Of a stretch of 64,000 nt of DNA, positions 61,940 through 64,000 are shown piece by piece; the first letter of the stretch is position 1, and each line of letters opens with the position of its first letter. The stretch covers positions 88,187 through 152,186 of the forward strand of contig NZ_JAGGKH010000013.1 in the NCBI RefSeq assembly GCF_017873565.1, written 5' to 3'. The notes below the pieces were generated by a model. That model worked only from the letters and a program-made list of their open reading frames with translations. It searched no databases and was not told the origin of the DNA. The DNA is from Lederbergia galactosidilytica. Its GTDB lineage: Bacteria; Bacillota; Bacilli; Bacillales; Bacillaceae_C. The translations under genes and the position numbers were made by a program.

Positions 61940-64000
61940 TTATTTTGACTTAAAAACAGGTATATCAAATACTAAATTATAAGAGTTTACTAGACTATAT
62001 AAATTATGGAGTTGATAAATCTGCTTGTCTGCCCAACCAATATCAGTTGCATATTGATGTGTAGCTGTTCCAGTTTTATCAGCACCATCTGGATTCCATC
62101 TCATTTTATATAATGTATTTTGGTTAGCATGGATATAACCATTTGAAATGTATTTTGCCCCACCGATAATTGCCTGCTCAGGTGTAAACCAACCCGCATT
62201 ATAAGCAAATTGAGCTCCTTTAGCAACTGCATCACCATCGAAGGCACCTATTCCATACATATTATAAACGGTTTTCCCATTCACTTTAACACCATTGGCC
62301 AAAGTGGATCGCCCATTTCCTGTTTCAAGTAGAGCATGTGAAATCAAATACATTTCATTCACACCTAAAGATTCCCCAGCTTGGATAAATGCCGATGCTT
62401 TCCCACTTAATATACCTTTTCCAGAAAGAATTTGATCATTAACTTCTTTTTCTTGAACCTTAGTTGAAGTTGCTAGATTGACAAATTGCAAAGCTTTAAT
62501 CGGATCTTCTGCAAAGTTATTCGGATCGACATAGTACTTAACATCCTCCGGACTTGCATTAACCCAAGCTTTTTTAAAATCAACTTGGTACCATGTATAT
62601 CCATCTGAGCCCTTAACAGAAGAAAGAATATTCAACTGGGTACCTTTGGAAACTTGTCCAACTGTCCAAAAGTTTGTTCCAGCTCCTCCTCTAACATTCC
62701 AGCTATTCCCTATAACAGTTCCTACATTAGATTTTACTGATAATGCATCTTCTCTAATGTATGTATTGTATTTCGTATCTGTTTGTGGGTTAACCTTCAT
62801 CTGAATATCCACAAACTCATCAATTGTAAAGCCATATTGACTGTAGACAGTTTCTTTTTGCTGCCCTTCTGGCGCTTTAATTTCACTTGTTAAAAACTGG
62901 GTACTTACATAGCCTTCTTTACCATTTGCCGTTACTTTTGCCCAGCCATTTTTTTCCGAAAGAACTTTTACTATAGTTCCTCTAGACAGTTTACTAACAA
63001 TTGTGCCGTTCGTAGAAGCAGTAGAGCGCATATTTAAGCTTGAACCAGGATTCACATCTACATAACGTAAATTTTCTACGATATCCTTGTCATGATCAGC
63101 CTCAATTTCACTTTCCTTCGCATCGGAAAGAAACTTAGATTCTACATAGCCTTCTTCTCCATAAGCATTTATTTTCGCCCAACCATTTTCCTCTGAATAC
63201 ACAATAACTGGTACACCTGCCGCTACTTTAACTATTACAGATGCTTTCGTAGACGGCTTGGTATACATGCTTACGCCAGAAACTGATGCTACTTTAATAT
63301 ATTTTGTTTGTGGAGTCGACTCAGTACTTTCTTTACCTGCTGTCAAATACTGACTACTCACATACCCCGTTTTCCCATTTACAGTTACTTTCGACCAACC
63401 ATTGGAATCTGATTGAACCGTTACTGCTGTGCCATTTGTTAAGCTTCCGATTATCGAAGCACTCGAACTTGCACTATTGCGTAGATTTAAAGTCGAACCT
63501 GCATTTACGGACACATATTTCGTCTCCGTCTTCTCTGGTGTTTCTGCTGACGGCTTTGATGGAGCTGTGTTCGTCTTGCCTGTTAAAAATTGACTACTTA
63601 CATACCCCGTTTTCCCATTTACAGTCACTTTCGACCAACCATTGGAATTTGATTGAACCGTTACTGCTGTGCCATTTGTTAGGCTTCCGATTATCGAAGC
63701 GCTCGAACTTGCACTATTGCGTAGATTTAAAGTCGAACCTGCATTTACGGACACATATTTCGTCTCCGTCTTCTCCGGTGTTTCTGCTGACGGCTTTGAT
63801 GGAGCTGTGTTCGTCTCGCCTGTTAAAAATTGACTACTTACATACCCTGTTTTCCCATTTACAGTCACTTTCGCCCAACCATTGGAATCTGATTGAACCG
63901 TTACTGCTGTGCCATTTGTTAGGCTCCCAATTATCGAAGCACTTGTACTAGCACCACTGCGTAGATTCAATTTAGAACCTGAGTTAACAGATACATATTT
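61940..64000 (-). CDS. SH3b-repeat cell-wall glucosaminidase (GH73-like), partial (N-terminus beyond window)
   Basis: The minus-strand frame is open to the end of the window, so the N-terminus and signal peptide are missing; about 686 residues are visible. Five bacterial SH3 (SH3b) repeats, each with a (Y)V.VN.GS.LN(L/M)R start and ending GYVSSQFLT, are followed by a spacer (EFVDIQMKVNPQTDTKY), another SH3-like unit (NSWNVRGGAGTNFW) and a C-terminal glucosaminidase domain with catalytic Glu in ISHALLETGNGRST, then VYNMYGIGAFDGDA and WADKQIYQLHN. It should cleave N-acetylglucosaminyl bonds of peptidoglycan during growth or separation. It seems unrelated to xylan use. Confidence 0.9.
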   Translation of the reverse strand, partial: KYVSVNSGSKLNLRSGASTSASIIGSLTNGTAVTVQSDSNGWAKVTVNGKTGYVSSQFLTGETNTAPSKPSAETPEKTETKYVSVNAGSTLNLRNSASSSASIIGSLTNGTAVTVQSNSNGWSKVTVNGKTGYVSSQFLTGKTNTAPSKPSAETPEKTETKYVSVNAGSTLNLRNSASSSASIIGSLTNGTAVTVQSDSNGWSKVTVNGKTGYVSSQYLTAGKESTESTPQTKYIKVASVSGVSMYTKPSTKASVIVKVAAGVPVIVYSEENGWAKINAYGEEGYVESKFLSDAKESEIEADHDKDIVENLRYVDVNPGSSLNMRSTASTNGTIVSKLSRGTIVKVLSEKNGWAKVTANGKEGYVSTQFLTSEIKAPEGQQKETVYSQYGFTIDEFVDIQMKVNPQTDTKYNTYIREDALSVKSNVGTVIGNSWNVRGGAGTNFWTVGQVSKGTQLNILSSVKGSDGYTWYQVDFKKAWVNASPEDVKYYVDPNNFAEDPIKALQFVNLATSTKVQEKEVNDQILSGKGILSGKASAFIQAGESLGVNEMYLISHALLETGNGRSTLANGVKVNGKTVYNMYGIGAFDGDAVAKGAQFAYNAGWFTPEQAIIGGAKYISNGYIHANQNTLYKMRWNPDGADKTGTATHQYATDIGWADKQIYQLHNLYSLVNSYNLVFDIPVFKSK
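63361..64000 (-). repeat. 240-base tandem repeats encoding SH3b units
   Basis: Three copies in register at 63361-63600, 63601-63840 and 63841-64000 (cut by the window), with an exact 240-base period and few differences. Each encodes one SH3b domain plus a TNTAPSKPSAETPEKTET linker. Confidence 0.9.

Noticed and set aside
63304..63951. 215-codon plus-strand frame with internal repeats
   Set aside because: It arises from the 240-base repeats (period divisible by three) of the glucosaminidase gene on the other strand; the encoded protein is His/Leu/Ser-rich and lacks an RBS.
63361..64000. Possible CRISPR array because of regular repeats
   Set aside because: The units are 240 bases and code for SH3b domains without short repeats and unique spacers.

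Overview
This window looks like a large plant-polysaccharide (glucuronoxylan) utilisation region from a low-GC Gram-positive bacterium of the Bacillaceae. Evidence for that assignment: AT-rich DNA, strong AGGAGG-type ribosome binding sites with frequent GTG/TTG starts, lipobox-type solute-binding lipoproteins, many genes resembling the Bacillus yes/lpl sets, CcpA cre-like sites, a sortase-type surface signal, and dispersed intergenic repeats of the kind seen in Bacillus and Oceanobacillus relatives. I cannot name the species.

Layout. 1-5012 (minus): an AraC-type membrane regulator, an SGNH (CE12-like) esterase and a GH106-like glycosidase cut by the window edge. 5446-8913 (minus): a sugar importer (binding protein, two permeases). 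9267-10930 (minus): kdgK and kdgA. 11038-15101 (minus): a YesL-like protein with a response regulator and a histidine kinase. 15385-22369 (plus): GH43 beta-xylosidase, GH8 reducing-end xylanase (Rex) and a second importer. 22440-26239 (minus): a DUF624 protein and a third importer that faces the second. 26574-27155: a decayed IS1182-type transposase. 27406-34337 (minus): a wall-anchored multimodular GH10 xylanase and a large cytoplasmic GH2 enzyme. 34865-36864 (minus): a Gfo/Idh/MocA oxidoreductase and a NIF3-like protein. 37032-41521 (minus): a DUF624 protein and a fourth importer. 42613-47818 (minus): fructuronate reductase, mannonate dehydratase, GH67 alpha-glucuronidase and a GntR regulator. 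48146-50263: a chemoreceptor. 50530-50988: OsmC. 51356-56161 (minus): an intracellular GH10 xylanase and a fifth importer. 57062-60245 (minus): aldo/keto reductase, SMP-30 lactonase and zinc alcohol dehydrogenase. 60755-60967: a manganese riboswitch with terminators. 61041-61742: a small kinase-like protein. 61940-64000: a cell-wall glucosaminidase with SH3b repeats, cut by the window edge.

How the parts fit. The wall-bound GH10 enzyme would cut xylan outside the cell. Up to five ABC importers bring oligosaccharides in. Inside, GH67 removes (methyl)glucuronate, the small GH10, Rex and GH43 reduce xylo-oligosaccharides to xylose, and the esterase may remove acetyl groups. Glucuronate would pass through fructuronate, mannonate, KDG and KDPG to pyruvate and glyceraldehyde-3-phosphate. 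Not seen in the window: glucuronate isomerase (UxaC), xylose isomerase/kinase, and any importer ATPase. Control appears to combine CcpA (cre-like sites), a GntR regulator with a candidate TACTAGTA-centred operator, an AraC membrane sensor and a two-component system.

The points most worth a second look are the Mn riboswitch that ends in two terminators ahead of a kinase-like gene instead of an obvious Mn exporter, the LPNTA sorting signal on the xylanase, the shared operator-like motif, the NIF3/oxidoreductase pair, the alcohol dehydrogenase/lactonase/aldo-keto reductase trio and the several families of inverted-repeat intergenic elements.
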